This document shows positions 54,701 to 63,035 of a stretch of DNA of 64,000 nucleotides, in pieces. Each line of letters begins with the position of its first letter. Position 1 is the first letter of the stretch. The position numbers were made by a program, and so were the translations under genes. The stretch lies in contig CBHYLN010000005.1 in assembly GCA_966128725.1 (NCBI GenBank), positions 1-64,000 on the forward strand. The letters run 5' to 3'. The notes under the pieces are model-generated. The model saw nothing but the letters and a program-made list of their open reading frames with translations, was not told the origin of the DNA and made no database searches. The DNA comes from JAFDZV01 sp966128725. GTDB lineage: Bacteria > Bacteroidota > Ignavibacteria > OLB7.

Positions 54701-56251
54701 AAGAACCGGAAGAAGGTCTACGACGAACTGAAGAAGGAAATGCGGCGCGACCGGGCCAAATCCGTGGTGCTGCCCATGACCCAGTTCGGCCTGGTGCAGA
54801 TGACACGCCAGCGCATCCGCCAGCAGGTTGTGCAGACGATGTCGGAGCCATGTCCCGTGTGCGCCGGCAGCGGCCTGGTGCAATCGCGCAGCACCGTCGC
54901 ACGCAACATCGAGCGCTGGTTGCAGCGCTTCCGCGAGGGTTCGCGCGAGTTCCGCCTTACGCTCTCGGCACATCCTCACGTCATCAACTATCTCTCCGAA
55001 GGCGCCAACAGCAGGCTGACGGCGATGATGATGAAGTACTTCGTGCGCCTGAAGGTTGTGCCCGATGAATCGCTGATGGTGTCGGAGTTCCATTTCTTCT
55101 CCACGCACCACCAGGCCGATATCACCGAGAAATATCTGGAGGATATCGCCGCACGCAAGCGCGAGGAAAAGGCCGCCAAGCGGCTCGAGGCCAAGCGCAA
55201 GGACGAACAGAAGAAGGGCGATGACGAGCGCGATGCCGCGGCCGGCCCACAGAAGCGCGGACCACGCCGGGATGATCGCCGTGGCGGTGAGGAACGCAGA
55301 AGCGATGACCGCAGGGCCGATGGACGCCGTGGCGAGGAGCGCCGTGGTGAAGAACGCCGGAGTGACGATCGTCGTGGTGAAGAGCGTCGTGGCGACGATC
55401 GCCGGAGCGAGGAGCCTCGGAAGGATCGGCCCGACCGCAGGGACGGACGCCGCCCGAACGACAGGACGGGCGCGCGCCAGGGGGACCGCCGACCCCAGCA
55501 CGCCGAGCCAACCGAAGCAGCCGATGCTTCGGCACGCTCGCAGCAACCAGCGGCACAGGACGCCAATGGGCAGCCAGCCGAGGGCGGCCGTCCGGCTTCC
55601 AGCGGTCGCCGTGGCAGCCGTGGTGGGCGCGGGCGCGATAACCGCCGAGGTGGCCGCGGCCGCGATGAACATGCAAGCGGCGAGCCAAGGGGCACACAGG
55701 CACCGCAAACCAATGCGGCCGATGTGCCCGCGCAAACCGATCGCCCCGAACGGGCGGATGCCGGAAGCGGCGCCGAGAAGCGACCCGATCGCAGCAGGCC
55801 GGCGCGTGGACGCGATCGCGCCGTCACCGAAAGCGGTGGCGAACCCTCGGCACGCGGAACGGCCAGGCCCGATGTTCGCCGGGAGGCCCCGACCGAACGG
55901 ACCACCATCGAGCGTCCGGTAGCGGAGCAGCCCGCCGAGGCCGCCGCAAGCGCCCCCAAGAAGCGTGCGGGCAGCCGTAGTACCAAGAAGGCCGCCACAC
56001 CCGATCGGGAGGCACCGGCAGCCGCCGAAGCCGCCCCGCCGGCCAAGAAACGCGCCGCACCGCGACGCACGGCCGAACCGGAAACCGGCGCCGCAACCGT
56101 GGCCGAGAAACCCAAGCGCGCATCACGGGCAAAGAAGAAGCCCGAGACGGACGCACCGGCAGGGGCTGCCGCCACCGGCGGCGGCGAAAAGCCCGCCCCG
56201 GCAAAGGCACGCCGGGGAAGCACCCGTGGCCGGTCGGCCCCGGAGGAATAA
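51785..56251 (+). CDS. rng: Giant RNase E/G with split S1 domain and two disordered regions
   Basis: The 1488-residue endoribonuclease begins MKKDIIINATSTEIRVAITE, RHVGSIYLGRVERVVQGMNA and FIDIGEPQDAFLHFSDVG, the first half of the RNase G S1 domain. Residues about 72-700 are an Arg/Asp/Glu/Gly-rich low-complexity insertion. The S1 domain then resumes with LEKGQDVIVQVTRES and SLPGRFLVLLPLDP, followed by the catalytic core: IDVNSGRYAG and LIVIDFIDLYDEKNRKKV (metal-binding Asp about residues 922 and 966) and the zinc-link EPCPVCAGSG (about 1020). After about residue 1120 a second RGE/RRD-rich tail runs to the end, ending in Ala/Lys/Arg-rich segments. Typical RNase G is about 500 residues. It should start mRNA decay and rRNA processing. 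Confidence 0.93.
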   Translation: MKKDIIINATSTEIRVAITEDDRLAEIFLEVPDKERHVGSIYLGRVERVVQGMNAAFIDIGEPQDAFLHFSDVGSALDEFKDLLDDRDDDDDDDADEQDDAETTTAAASSTERGGRGSQKSRGGAERKHTDTTSDQSDQPQDTAPERRDRGRGRDRKSDRRGGHDNDAPRAERAPGSDLESRADGTERDERPREDRPERERGRGDRRDGQSRRDGQGRGGADRASDGARSDGRRDQRADAAAGSRPVDADADIEDVDPVDADNATAEGDHNSEEAHRKRRRKRGRRGGRGRNRRGRDEEGVAGDRDTTRDAADDRDTDDRGDDDMDDDDRDAEAQPAAHRAEAPQREHRGDRNDRDNRGRGGNRNAPRVQEAQAGHDADDDERDDDMPEGDAGTDNAGEGVDAEGRPRRRRRRGRRGGRNRRENSDGGNRENTAEQPRGEQARGEQSRGENIRSERTPDQRGNDAGRGNTAPPDDRRGERRGDGDRRDDNRRGNDRRPDDRRTDERRPEGRPESRSTNERHADDREGQRQHGNERSAGGARTEQPRTEQPRAEHPRANDRGHGGRRDERRDDTRGTAPETPAAPRAEAVAPNDDVAGADRPAGGRKARPSRRKPAEDTPSLFPADEPHQAAEPAATPPPKPKRASTRKAPAAAKDTPPPGETPANPAGKPSRRGKPAGRRGGRDGDSDAPIKGSTADAKLPTFQTKRSGEVTIALEKGQDVIVQVTRESYASKGVRVTTKVSLPGRFLVLLPLDPAIGISRKVQNMKERRRLRRIARGILPEGHGCIIRTVAQDKEEAVIRQDLMKLIENWREIEQKLKDTNAPSLLYKDQSIAATVMRDLFTPDTNRVVIDNKALYTEIRDYVEWAAPGLADKVELYTGSRPIFDEYGMEREMQKIAERRVYIPSGGYIILDQTEAMMVIDVNSGRYAGKKDQELNSLRTNLESAREIARQIRLRDIGGLIVIDFIDLYDEKNRKKVYDELKKEMRRDRAKSVVLPMTQFGLVQMTRQRIRQQVVQTMSEPCPVCAGSGLVQSRSTVARNIERWLQRFREGSREFRLTLSAHPHVINYLSEGANSRLTAMMMKYFVRLKVVPDESLMVSEFHFFSTHHQADITEKYLEDIAARKREEKAAKRLEAKRKDEQKKGDDERDAAAGPQKRGPRRDDRRGGEERRSDDRRADGRRGEERRGEERRSDDRRGEERRGDDRRSEEPRKDRPDRRDGRRPNDRTGARQGDRRPQHAEPTEAADASARSQQPAAQDANGQPAEGGRPASSGRRGSRGGRGRDNRRGGRGRDEHASGEPRGTQAPQTNAADVPAQTDRPERADAGSGAEKRPDRSRPARGRDRAVTESGGEPSARGTARPDVRREAPTERTTIERPVAEQPAEAAASAPKKRAGSRSTKKAATPDREAPAAAEAAPPAKKRAAPRRTAEPETGAATVAEKPKRASRAKKKPETDAPAGAAATGGGEKPAPAKARRGSTRGRSAPEE
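52045..53870 (+). repeat. Low-complexity DNA encoding the insertion in the RNase E/G S1 domain
   Basis: The stretch is dominated by codons for Arg, Asp, Glu, Gly, Asn and Ala (CGC/CGT, GAC/GAT, GAA, GGC) with many short imperfect repeats such as CGCGGCGACGG-type strings. Minus-strand frames stay open for up to 585 codons here as a composition artefact. The protein region is predicted intrinsically disordered from composition alone. Confidence 0.75.
55275..55440 (+). repeat. Short tandem repeat in the C-terminal RNase tail
   Basis: Units reading as GAACGCCGTGGC/GACGATCGTCGT-type codons repeat, encoding RRGEE, RRSDD and RRGDD alternations. They probably arose by slippage and vary between relatives. 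Confidence 0.65.
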
Positions 56252-56276
56252 TCACGCGCAAACATCACGTGCACCG

Positions 56277-56309
56277 AACGGGCGGGGGGATCGTTTCCCC
56301 CGCCCCGTT
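56277..56309 (+). terminator. Hairpin terminator after the RNase gene
   Basis: AACGGGCGGGGG pairs with CCCCCGCCCCGTT with one bulged base and is followed by TTTGTTG, 25 nt after the RNase stop. It precedes dxr, which starts 55 nt later. Confidence 0.65.
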
Positions 56310-56364
56310 TGTTGAACGCTGAACCGATCGCGACTGCCTCGTTTGCGGCGATCGCGGAACAAGC

Positions 56365-57537
56365 ATGACATCGAACCAGATCTCCGTGCAACAGCTCACG
56401 ATTCTTGGATCAACCGGATCGATCGGAACGCAGACGCTTGACATCGTCCGGCGAAATCCGGATAGATATCGTGCCGCCTGCCTTACTACCAATGCCCGCA
56501 TCGAGATCCTTGCCGAGCAGATCGAGGAGTTCCAACCGGACGCGGTGGTGGTGGGCAACGAGCAGGGCGCCGAGGAGATCGAACGCCGGTTTGGCCGGCA
56601 GCTCCAGGTGGCATGCGGTCCGGAAGCGCTTGTTGAAGCGGCTACACGCGCCAATGTAGGCGTTGTGGTAAGCGCGCTGGTGGGTTTTGCCGGCTTGGCG
56701 CCAACCGTTGCCGCCATCAAGGCCGGCAAACGAATCGCGCTGGCCAACAAGGAAACCATGGTGGTCGCCGGCGAGCTGATCAACAGTTTGCTGCGCGCGC
56801 ACAACGGCACGCTTATCCCTGTCGACAGCGAACACAGCGCGATCTTCCAATGCCTTGTTGGCGAGGCACCCGGCAGCATCGAACGCCTGATCCTGACCGC
56901 GTCCGGCGGCCCGTTCCGCGAATTGCCGGCCGATCAGTTCGCCGGCATCACCCTGCAACACGCGCTGGCCCATCCGAACTGGAGTATGGGACCGAAGATC
57001 ACGATCGACTCGGCAACCCTGATGAACAAGGGGCTGGAGGTAATCGAGGCCCGATGGTTGTTCGATATCCCGGCAACCGCCGTGGATGTCGTGGTGCACC
57101 CGCAATCGATCATCCACTCGATGGTGCAGTTCGTGGATGGCTCGGTGAAGGCCCAGCTTGGGCTTCCCGACATGCGATTGCCGATTCAGTACGCGCTGGG
57201 ATATCCGGAACGCCTTGCGAACGATTTCGAGCGCATGCACCTTCCGAAGCTGAGCGCATTGTCGTTTTTCGAGCCCGACACCGCGCGATTCCCGGCGCTC
57301 CGCCTTGCCTACGAAGCGCTTGAACGCGGCGGCACCGCGCCCGCGATCCTCAACGCCGCCAACGAGGTGGCCGTTGCGGAGTTCCTTGCCGGTACAATCA
57401 CTTTTCTCGACATTCCCCGTATCCTGAGCGCGGCATTGGAGGCGATGCCTGTCGACGATACCCCCTCACTTGAGGATATCACCGCGGCGGATAAACGAAC
57501 ACGCGATTACGTTCGTTTGTATCTTGTGCCGCGTTAG
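56365..57537 (+). CDS. dxr: 1-deoxy-D-xylulose 5-phosphate reductoisomerase
   Basis: The 390-residue enzyme has the NADPH site LGSTGSIGTQTLDIV, LANKETMVVAGELI, the catalytic segment PVDSEHSAIFQC, HPNWSMGPKITIDSATLMN and KGLEVIEARWLF. These define Dxr, which converts DXP to MEP in isoprenoid synthesis; it also supplies undecaprenyl carrier precursors for the glycan locus. It is followed by rseP, the usual order in Bacteroidota and relatives. A perfect hairpin (CGGCAA-TACG-TTGCCG) at 57577-57592 lies 39 nt after the stop. Confidence 0.95.
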   Translation: MTSNQISVQQLTILGSTGSIGTQTLDIVRRNPDRYRAACLTTNARIEILAEQIEEFQPDAVVVGNEQGAEEIERRFGRQLQVACGPEALVEAATRANVGVVVSALVGFAGLAPTVAAIKAGKRIALANKETMVVAGELINSLLRAHNGTLIPVDSEHSAIFQCLVGEAPGSIERLILTASGGPFRELPADQFAGITLQHALAHPNWSMGPKITIDSATLMNKGLEVIEARWLFDIPATAVDVVVHPQSIIHSMVQFVDGSVKAQLGLPDMRLPIQYALGYPERLANDFERMHLPKLSALSFFEPDTARFPALRLAYEALERGGTAPAILNAANEVAVAEFLAGTITFLDIPRILSAALEAMPVDDTPSLEDITAADKRTRDYVRLYLVPR

Positions 57538-57880
57538 CAGCCCATTGAAATTTCCGCGGATCGGCAACCTGTTCAACGGCAATACGTTGCCGAGCACTTC
57601 AACCGGCCGCGGATATGGTATGCGCGTGAAGCTCGCTGCGGGCGCGCGTGCAAACCAACGCATCGATAGCGTTGCCAGGCGGATCGCGGATGCCGTCGCC
57701 GATGGCATCAACAGCGACATTGCTCAACGGTCTGCCTGAATCGCGAAACGGTTCTTGCCCTATCTTTAGGGGCGCGGCGGCACCTTCGCGAACAGCCGCC
57801 GCCGTTGGCATACACACACTGGCTTCACAGTTCCCGGGCGTATTCAACCTGGCGAGTACGAGGTAGAGAGAGGTATTGGC
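57538..57880 (+). other. 343-nt gap between dxr and rseP
   Basis: No gene is convincing here; short frames lack start sites. It contains the hairpin CGGCAA-TACG-TTGCCG (57577-57592), which may terminate dxr, and TATCTTTA at 57761-57768, a near fit to the -7 box TAnnTTTG, 113 nt before the rseP ATG. No -33 element is clear. Confidence 0.4.
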
Positions 57881-59236
57881 ATGGTGTTCTTAGAAACAGT
57901 CCTGGCATTTATAGTCCTGGTGGGCATCCTGGTGTTTATCCACGAGCTGGGGCACTTCCTTACGGCCCGTTGGACCGGCATGCGCGCCGACGTGTTTGCC
58001 GTGGGCATGGGCCCGCGGTTGGTTGGCTGGAATCGCAAAACCGGTTTCTCGTTCGGCAAGCTGCCGGAACATCTCGATCTGGAGGGCGGTACCGATTACC
58101 GCATTGCGATGCTGCCGATTGGCGGCTATGTGAAAATAGCCGGCATGGTGGACGAAAGCATGGACACCGATTTCGCCACGCGCAAGCCGCAGCCGTGGGA
58201 GTTCCGCTCCAAGGGCGCGGCCGCGAAGATTCTGGTGATATCGGCCGGTGTGATCATGAATGTGCTTCTGGCAATCGCGCTGTTCAGCGGCCTGAAGCTG
58301 GCCAACGGCGAGGAGTATTACGCCACCACCACGCTTGGCGCCCTGCCCACCGACGGTGTGGCATACAAGGCCGGCCTGCGCCCGGGTGACAAGATCGAAA
58401 TGGTGAACGGTGTTGGCGTCAAGTACTTCCAGGATATCATCGAACAACTTGCCGGGGCGAATCCCAACGAGAACGTCGCGGTTGTCATCAACCGTGCCGG
58501 CGCCACAAGCACGATATCCCTCCCGCGCCCAAGCATTGCAACCGGCCCGCTGGAGCTGTATCCGGAGAACCAATCGGTTGTGGTGGAAAGCACCGTAAGC
58601 AATACGCCGGCCGAAACCGCCGGGTTCAAGAAAGGCGACCGGATCGTAGCCGCCGACAACACACCGATCGCCAGCCAGCAGCAGTTGATCACCTACATTC
58701 AGGCGCACGGCAAGAAGGCCATCAGCTTCAACGTTGAGCGCGCCGGCGTTGCGCAGGTGATCACCGCCACGCCGGACTCCTCCACCGCGAAGCTGGGCTT
58801 CGTGATCATGAACGACTACCAGGGCGCAACGTATCATCGCGATTATTCGCTGGGCGAGTCCGTGAGCCACGGGTTCAACCAGACGATGTTCGCGATCACC
58901 GGCACGTTCCGCGGTATCTGGGATCTGATTACCGGCAAGGCAAAACTTGCGCAGTCGGTAAGCGGCCCGGTGAAGATCGCCAAGATGGCGCGCGAAACCG
59001 GTCTGCGCAGCCTTACCGAGTTCCTGCAGCTTATGGGGCTGCTCTCGGTTGCACTGGCCTGCATGAACATCCTGCCCATTCCGGCGCTCGACGGCGGCCA
59101 CCTGGTGTTTATCATCACCGAGGCGATCATGCGGCGCGAGGTGCCGTTGAAGCTCCGCATGGTGATCCAGCAGGTCGGCTTCGCTCTGTTGTTGATCTTC
59201 ATGATCTTCGTGATCTACAACGACACGTTCAACTAG
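57881..59236 (+). CDS. rseP: RseP/site-2 protease (RIP zinc metalloprotease)
   Basis: The 451-residue integral membrane protease has the zinc motif HELGH (residues 21-25) in the first membrane helix, two PDZ domains in the middle (YKAGLRPGDKIEMVNGV and ETAGFKKGDRIVAADNT), and the LDG motif ILPIPALDGGHLV near the end. It cleaves transmembrane segments of anti-sigma factors or signal peptides in the membrane. The order dxr-rseP is conserved in many bacteria. The ATG follows GTAGAGAGAGG by about 11 nt. Confidence 0.94.
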   Translation: MVFLETVLAFIVLVGILVFIHELGHFLTARWTGMRADVFAVGMGPRLVGWNRKTGFSFGKLPEHLDLEGGTDYRIAMLPIGGYVKIAGMVDESMDTDFATRKPQPWEFRSKGAAAKILVISAGVIMNVLLAIALFSGLKLANGEEYYATTTLGALPTDGVAYKAGLRPGDKIEMVNGVGVKYFQDIIEQLAGANPNENVAVVINRAGATSTISLPRPSIATGPLELYPENQSVVVESTVSNTPAETAGFKKGDRIVAADNTPIASQQQLITYIQAHGKKAISFNVERAGVAQVITATPDSSTAKLGFVIMNDYQGATYHRDYSLGESVSHGFNQTMFAITGTFRGIWDLITGKAKLAQSVSGPVKIAKMARETGLRSLTEFLQLMGLLSVALACMNILPIPALDGGHLVFIITEAIMRREVPLKLRMVIQQVGFALLLIFMIFVIYNDTFN

Positions 59237-59385
59237 GCGCTGGCAGGCAACGTTATCCGGGGGCCGCACCGTGGCGCTCGTATGCGCCCGCTTTCGGCAC
59301 CGAACCAAATTTCCGGCAGCGCCTGGCCGGGACGCCTGTTCCGGTAACAGACCCGGCGTACGAACGCCCACACACGTTGATGTTC

Positions 59386-59412
59386 CGAAGCGCGGTTCCA
59401 TGCCGCGCTTCG
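59386..59412 (+). terminator. Hairpin between rseP and surE
   Basis: CGAAGCGCGG (59386-59395) pairs perfectly with CCGCGCTTCG (59403-59412) around a 7-nt loop; CCGTTGTT follows. It lies 150 nt after the rseP stop and 72 nt before surE. Confidence 0.6.
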
Positions 59413-59483
59413 CCGTTGTTAGCATGGCCGCCGTTGCCCGGCAACCGGACCATGCATCTGCACTGGACTCGTAAATCACACTC

Positions 59484-60272
59484 GTGAATCCCGACCTACG
59501 CATTCTTGTTTCGAACGACGACGGAATCGACTCCGGCGGAATATTCGCTCTTGTTCAGGCGATGAAGCGGATCGGCCACGTTGACGTGGTGGCACCGCTT
59601 ACGCAGCAATCGGCCGTAGGGCATGCGCTTACCGTGGCGGTACCGCTCCGCACGGTGCAGCACGAACGCAAGGGCCAGCCGTTCGGTATCGGCGTAAGCG
59701 GCACACCCGCCGATTGCGTGAAGCTGGCGGTACAACATCTGCTGCCGGAACGCCCGCATATCGTGGTAAGCGGCATCAATCACGGCCGGAACACGGCGGT
59801 ATCGCTGGTGTACTCCGGCACGGTATCGGCCGCTACCGAAGGCACCGTGCTGGGTATCCCGTCGGTAGCAATGTCGCTGGACGACTTCGCGGACGATGCG
59901 GACCCAACGGTGGCGGCCGATGTGGCCGAGTGGATCGTGCGCCAGGTGCTGGGGCAAGGGCTGCCGAAGGGCGTGCTGCTCAACGTGAACGTGCCCAGCC
60001 TTCCGCGCGATCAAATCCGAGGCGTGCGCCTTGCGCCGCAGGGGGAATCATACTGGGACGACAGGTACGATGTGCGCCACGACCCGATGAACCGCCCCTA
60101 CTATTGGCTTACCGGCAAGCACATCGTACAGGGCCCCGAGGGCAACGACAACGAACTGCTCAGCGCGGGCTACGTGACGATCACGCCGGTGCACTACAAG
60201 CTTACCGACGAGCCGATGCTGCAACGGATGCGCGAGTGGAATGTGGAGTCGGGCGAGGACCTGCCGTTCTGA
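59484..60272 (+). CDS. surE: 5'-nucleotidase SurE
   Basis: The 262-residue protein has the SurE metal-site motif VSNDDGIDSGGI at its N-terminus, SGTPADCVKLAVQHLL, and ISGINHGRNTAV-like VSGINHGRNTAVSLVYSG with TVSAATEG. It hydrolyses nucleoside 5'- and 3'-monophosphates and short polyphosphate. The start is a GTG (the first codon before AATCCCGACCTACG); no other start fits the family's N-terminus. It is 28 nt from the downstream lptF/G-type gene, so the two may be co-transcribed. Confidence 0.94.
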   Translation: MNPDLRILVSNDDGIDSGGIFALVQAMKRIGHVDVVAPLTQQSAVGHALTVAVPLRTVQHERKGQPFGIGVSGTPADCVKLAVQHLLPERPHIVVSGINHGRNTAVSLVYSGTVSAATEGTVLGIPSVAMSLDDFADDADPTVAADVAEWIVRQVLGQGLPKGVLLNVNVPSLPRDQIRGVRLAPQGESYWDDRYDVRHDPMNRPYYWLTGKHIVQGPEGNDNELLSAGYVTITPVHYKLTDEPMLQRMREWNVESGEDLPF

Positions 60273-60300
60273 AACCAGCGGCACGAATCATACGATCTGA

Positions 60301-61464
60301 ATGCTCATGAGTCGCCTTGATCGATATATCCTTCGGCAGTTTGCCCTGACATTCGTGTTCGGGATCTGGGCGTTTGTGTCGATCTTCATCATCGTTGACC
60401 TGCTGGAGAACCTTGGCAAGATTCTCGATCACAACCTCCCCACCACGGTCATCCTGAAGTTCTATCTGTACAAGATCCCGGAGATCCTGCACCTGATCGT
60501 GCCGATCGGCATGCTGCTGGCCAGCCTGTTCACCATCGGCAAACTGGATCAGTCGAACGAACTGACCGCCATTCGCGCGGCTGGGCGCAGCATGCGCCGG
60601 ACTGCCCTGCCGTTGATGCTGTTCGGGGTGGTGGTAAGCTGCGTGATGGTGTACTTTGATGGCTGGGTTGTGCCGATCAGCAACAAGCGGCATTTCGCGA
60701 TCGACCGCCAGTACCTTGGCGAGAATGTGATCACCGGGCAGCACAACGTGTATCTCCGCATCTCGCCAACGGTGAACCTGTTGATGGACTATTTCGATGC
60801 GATGAAGGGCGAAGCCAATCTGGTGACGATCGAGCGATTCGACACCAACGCGCGCGTGGCGATCACATCGGTGCATCGAACGTCGGCCGCCACGTTCGAC
60901 TTCAAAACCGATACCACCACCGCGGTGAAGATCACCGAGCGTATCGACGCGGCATCGATGCGCTACGATTCGGTGAAGAAGATCTGGGTGCTGGCCAACG
61001 GTGTCAGCAGGAATTTTCAGGATGCGAACAACATCGTCACAACGGCATTTGAAAAGCGCGAGCTGCCCGCGTTGCCGATCACGCCGGACGAGCTGAACCT
61101 TTCGCAGCAGAACATCGGCGAGCTCACCATCGAGGAGTTCCGCGACCGCATCGAACAGGAACGCCTGAGCGGTCGGGATGTCAACCGTCTCGAGGTTGAT
61201 TTCTATGCCAAGTTCTCCTTCCCGTTTGCCTCGGTGATCGTTGTGTTCTTCGGCATCCCCTTTTCTTCGCGCCAGCGGAAAAGCGGCGCGGCCATGCAGA
61301 TCGCCATCACCGGCCTGGTAAGCGCCATCTATCTGGTGCTGTCGGAGATCAGCAAGGCGTTCAGCTACGGTGGCGCGCTGGAACCAATAGCAATCGCCTG
61401 GGCGGTAAACGTGTTGTTCGCGCTGGTCGGCATCGCGAATCTGTACCGCATCGAGCGCGGTTAA
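60301..61464 (+). CDS. LptF/LptG-family permease (YjgP/YjgQ)
   Basis: The 387-residue protein has the family opening SRLDRYILRQFALTFVFGIW, two early helices around FIIVDLLENLGKIL and IPEILHLIVPIGMLLASL, the LDQSNELTAIRAAG motif, a long beta-jellyroll periplasmic part (about residues 110-300) and three more helices, one with FPFASVIVVFFGIPFS. It is part of the LptB2FG complex that extracts lipopolysaccharide to the outer membrane. This points to an LPS-bearing outer membrane, consistent with the glycan locus. Whether it is F or G cannot be decided. The start may be two codons later. Confidence 0.9.
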   Translation: MLMSRLDRYILRQFALTFVFGIWAFVSIFIIVDLLENLGKILDHNLPTTVILKFYLYKIPEILHLIVPIGMLLASLFTIGKLDQSNELTAIRAAGRSMRRTALPLMLFGVVVSCVMVYFDGWVVPISNKRHFAIDRQYLGENVITGQHNVYLRISPTVNLLMDYFDAMKGEANLVTIERFDTNARVAITSVHRTSAATFDFKTDTTTAVKITERIDAASMRYDSVKKIWVLANGVSRNFQDANNIVTTAFEKRELPALPITPDELNLSQQNIGELTIEEFRDRIEQERLSGRDVNRLEVDFYAKFSFPFASVIVVFFGIPFSSRQRKSGAAMQIAITGLVSAIYLVLSEISKAFSYGGALEPIAIAWAVNVLFALVGIANLYRIERG

Positions 61465-61597
61465 CCCATTTCAACCTGTCGCGTTGCCGCCCCGGGCGCC
61501 TGGCCGGATCGCCTGCCGGCACGGCCGCGATAACCAACCAGGTGGCGAAGCCGGCCCCACGCAGCACCCTGATATCATACATGTTCGGAGCTTCTTC

Positions 61598-62815
61598 ATG
61601 ATCTCGTTCGACGACGCCGTTGCCCTTGTTCTGAACAGCATCGAGCACACGCTCCCGTCCGAGACCGTTCCGCTGGTGCTGGCATCGGGCCGCGTGCTGG
61701 CCCAGGCAATCGTAGCCGACGCGAACATCCCGCCGACCGCGAACTCGGCGATGGACGGGTATGCCGTACGCGCCGAGGACGTTACCCAGGCAACCCTGGA
61801 GCACCCGGTGCCGCTTACGGTGATCGGCGAGGCCGCCGCCGGCACCCCTTTCGCCGGAACCGTAGGCCACGGCTGTGCCGTGCGTATCATGACCGGCGGC
61901 ATTATCCCGGAAGGGGCAACGGCCGTGATCGAGGTGGAGGCAACGTCCGAGGCCGATGGCACGATGTACGCGCGCCGCTCGTTGCGTCCGGGCGAGGCAA
62001 TCCGTGCCGCTGGCGAGGATATCCGGGCGGGAGAGGTGGTGCTGGCAGCCGGCACAACAATTCGCCCCGCCGATGTGGGTCTGCTGGCCTCGGTGGGCGT
62101 TGTCAATGTACCGGTGCGGATACAGCCGAAGATCGGCATCCTCTCCACCGGGAACGAGATCGTGGAAGCGTTTCGCACGCCGGGCGAGGGGCAGATTCGC
62201 AACAGCACGGGGCCGGCGCTGTACGCCGCCTGCATGGCGCTTGGCGCGGAGCCGATCGATCTGGGGATAGTGCGCGATACACGGGACGAACTGGCCGACC
62301 GGCTTGAGGAAGGGCTCCGTTACGATATCCTGATAACAACCGGCGGCGTTTCAGCCGGCGCGTACGACCTGGTTCAGCACCTGCTGCCCGAACTTGGCGT
62401 GACCATCGTGTTCCACAAGGTGAAGATCCGGCCCGGCAAACCGGTACTGTTCGGCACGTTCGGCGACTCCGAGCACCGCACGCTTGTGTTCGGGCTGCCG
62501 GGCAATCCCGTTTCCACGCTTATTACGTTTGGCCAATTTGTTGCGCCGGCGGTTGCGCGGATGCTGGGCTCAACAGCGGTGCCGCTGCGCCTGCAGGCAC
62601 GCCTGGCCGTTCCGCTGCGCAAAACGGACGATAAGCGCCACTTCGTGCGCGGCATTCTCAGCACCGATGCGGGCAGCGTGCCGGCGGTGACAACAACGGG
62701 CACACAATCCAGCGGGGCGCTCAGCTCGATGAGCCGGGCAAACTGCCTGATCGTGCTGGACGAATCATCCGGCTCGCTGGAATCCGGCGACCTGGTAACC
62801 GTGGAGCTCCTGTAG
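61598..62815 (+). CDS. moeA: Molybdopterin molybdenumtransferase
   Basis: Starting at MISFDDAVALVLNSIEHTLP the protein is 405 residues. It shows NSAMDGYAVRAED, IMTGGIIPEGATAVIEVE, GILSTGNEIVE, ITTGGVSAGAYDLVQ and GLPGNPVSTLITFGQF, all typical of MoeA, which inserts molybdate into adenylated molybdopterin. The C-terminal domain IV (residues 330-405) is present. No other moa/moe gene is in the window. The frame is open further upstream, but the ATG at 61598 matches the family start. Confidence 0.94.
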   Translation: MISFDDAVALVLNSIEHTLPSETVPLVLASGRVLAQAIVADANIPPTANSAMDGYAVRAEDVTQATLEHPVPLTVIGEAAAGTPFAGTVGHGCAVRIMTGGIIPEGATAVIEVEATSEADGTMYARRSLRPGEAIRAAGEDIRAGEVVLAAGTTIRPADVGLLASVGVVNVPVRIQPKIGILSTGNEIVEAFRTPGEGQIRNSTGPALYAACMALGAEPIDLGIVRDTRDELADRLEEGLRYDILITTGGVSAGAYDLVQHLLPELGVTIVFHKVKIRPGKPVLFGTFGDSEHRTLVFGLPGNPVSTLITFGQFVAPAVARMLGSTAVPLRLQARLAVPLRKTDDKRHFVRGILSTDAGSVPAVTTTGTQSSGALSSMSRANCLIVLDESSGSLESGDLVTVELL

Positions 62816-63035
62816 TACGGCCCACGCGGCCACCACGGCATATCGAAGCCGATACGGTTATCGAGCGGTTTCAGGGGCGGATGTTTCGGAAATACGGACG
62901 GCGAATGCAACTTCTCCGGCTCGTCATGGTTTTTTAAGTTTACGGGGTTGCACACTCCGTGCAGCCCCCATGTCTCCGGGCTTGCGTCACTCCGCATTCG
63001 CGGTGCTCTTCGGTTGAACTATCCTACTTCGCGCA

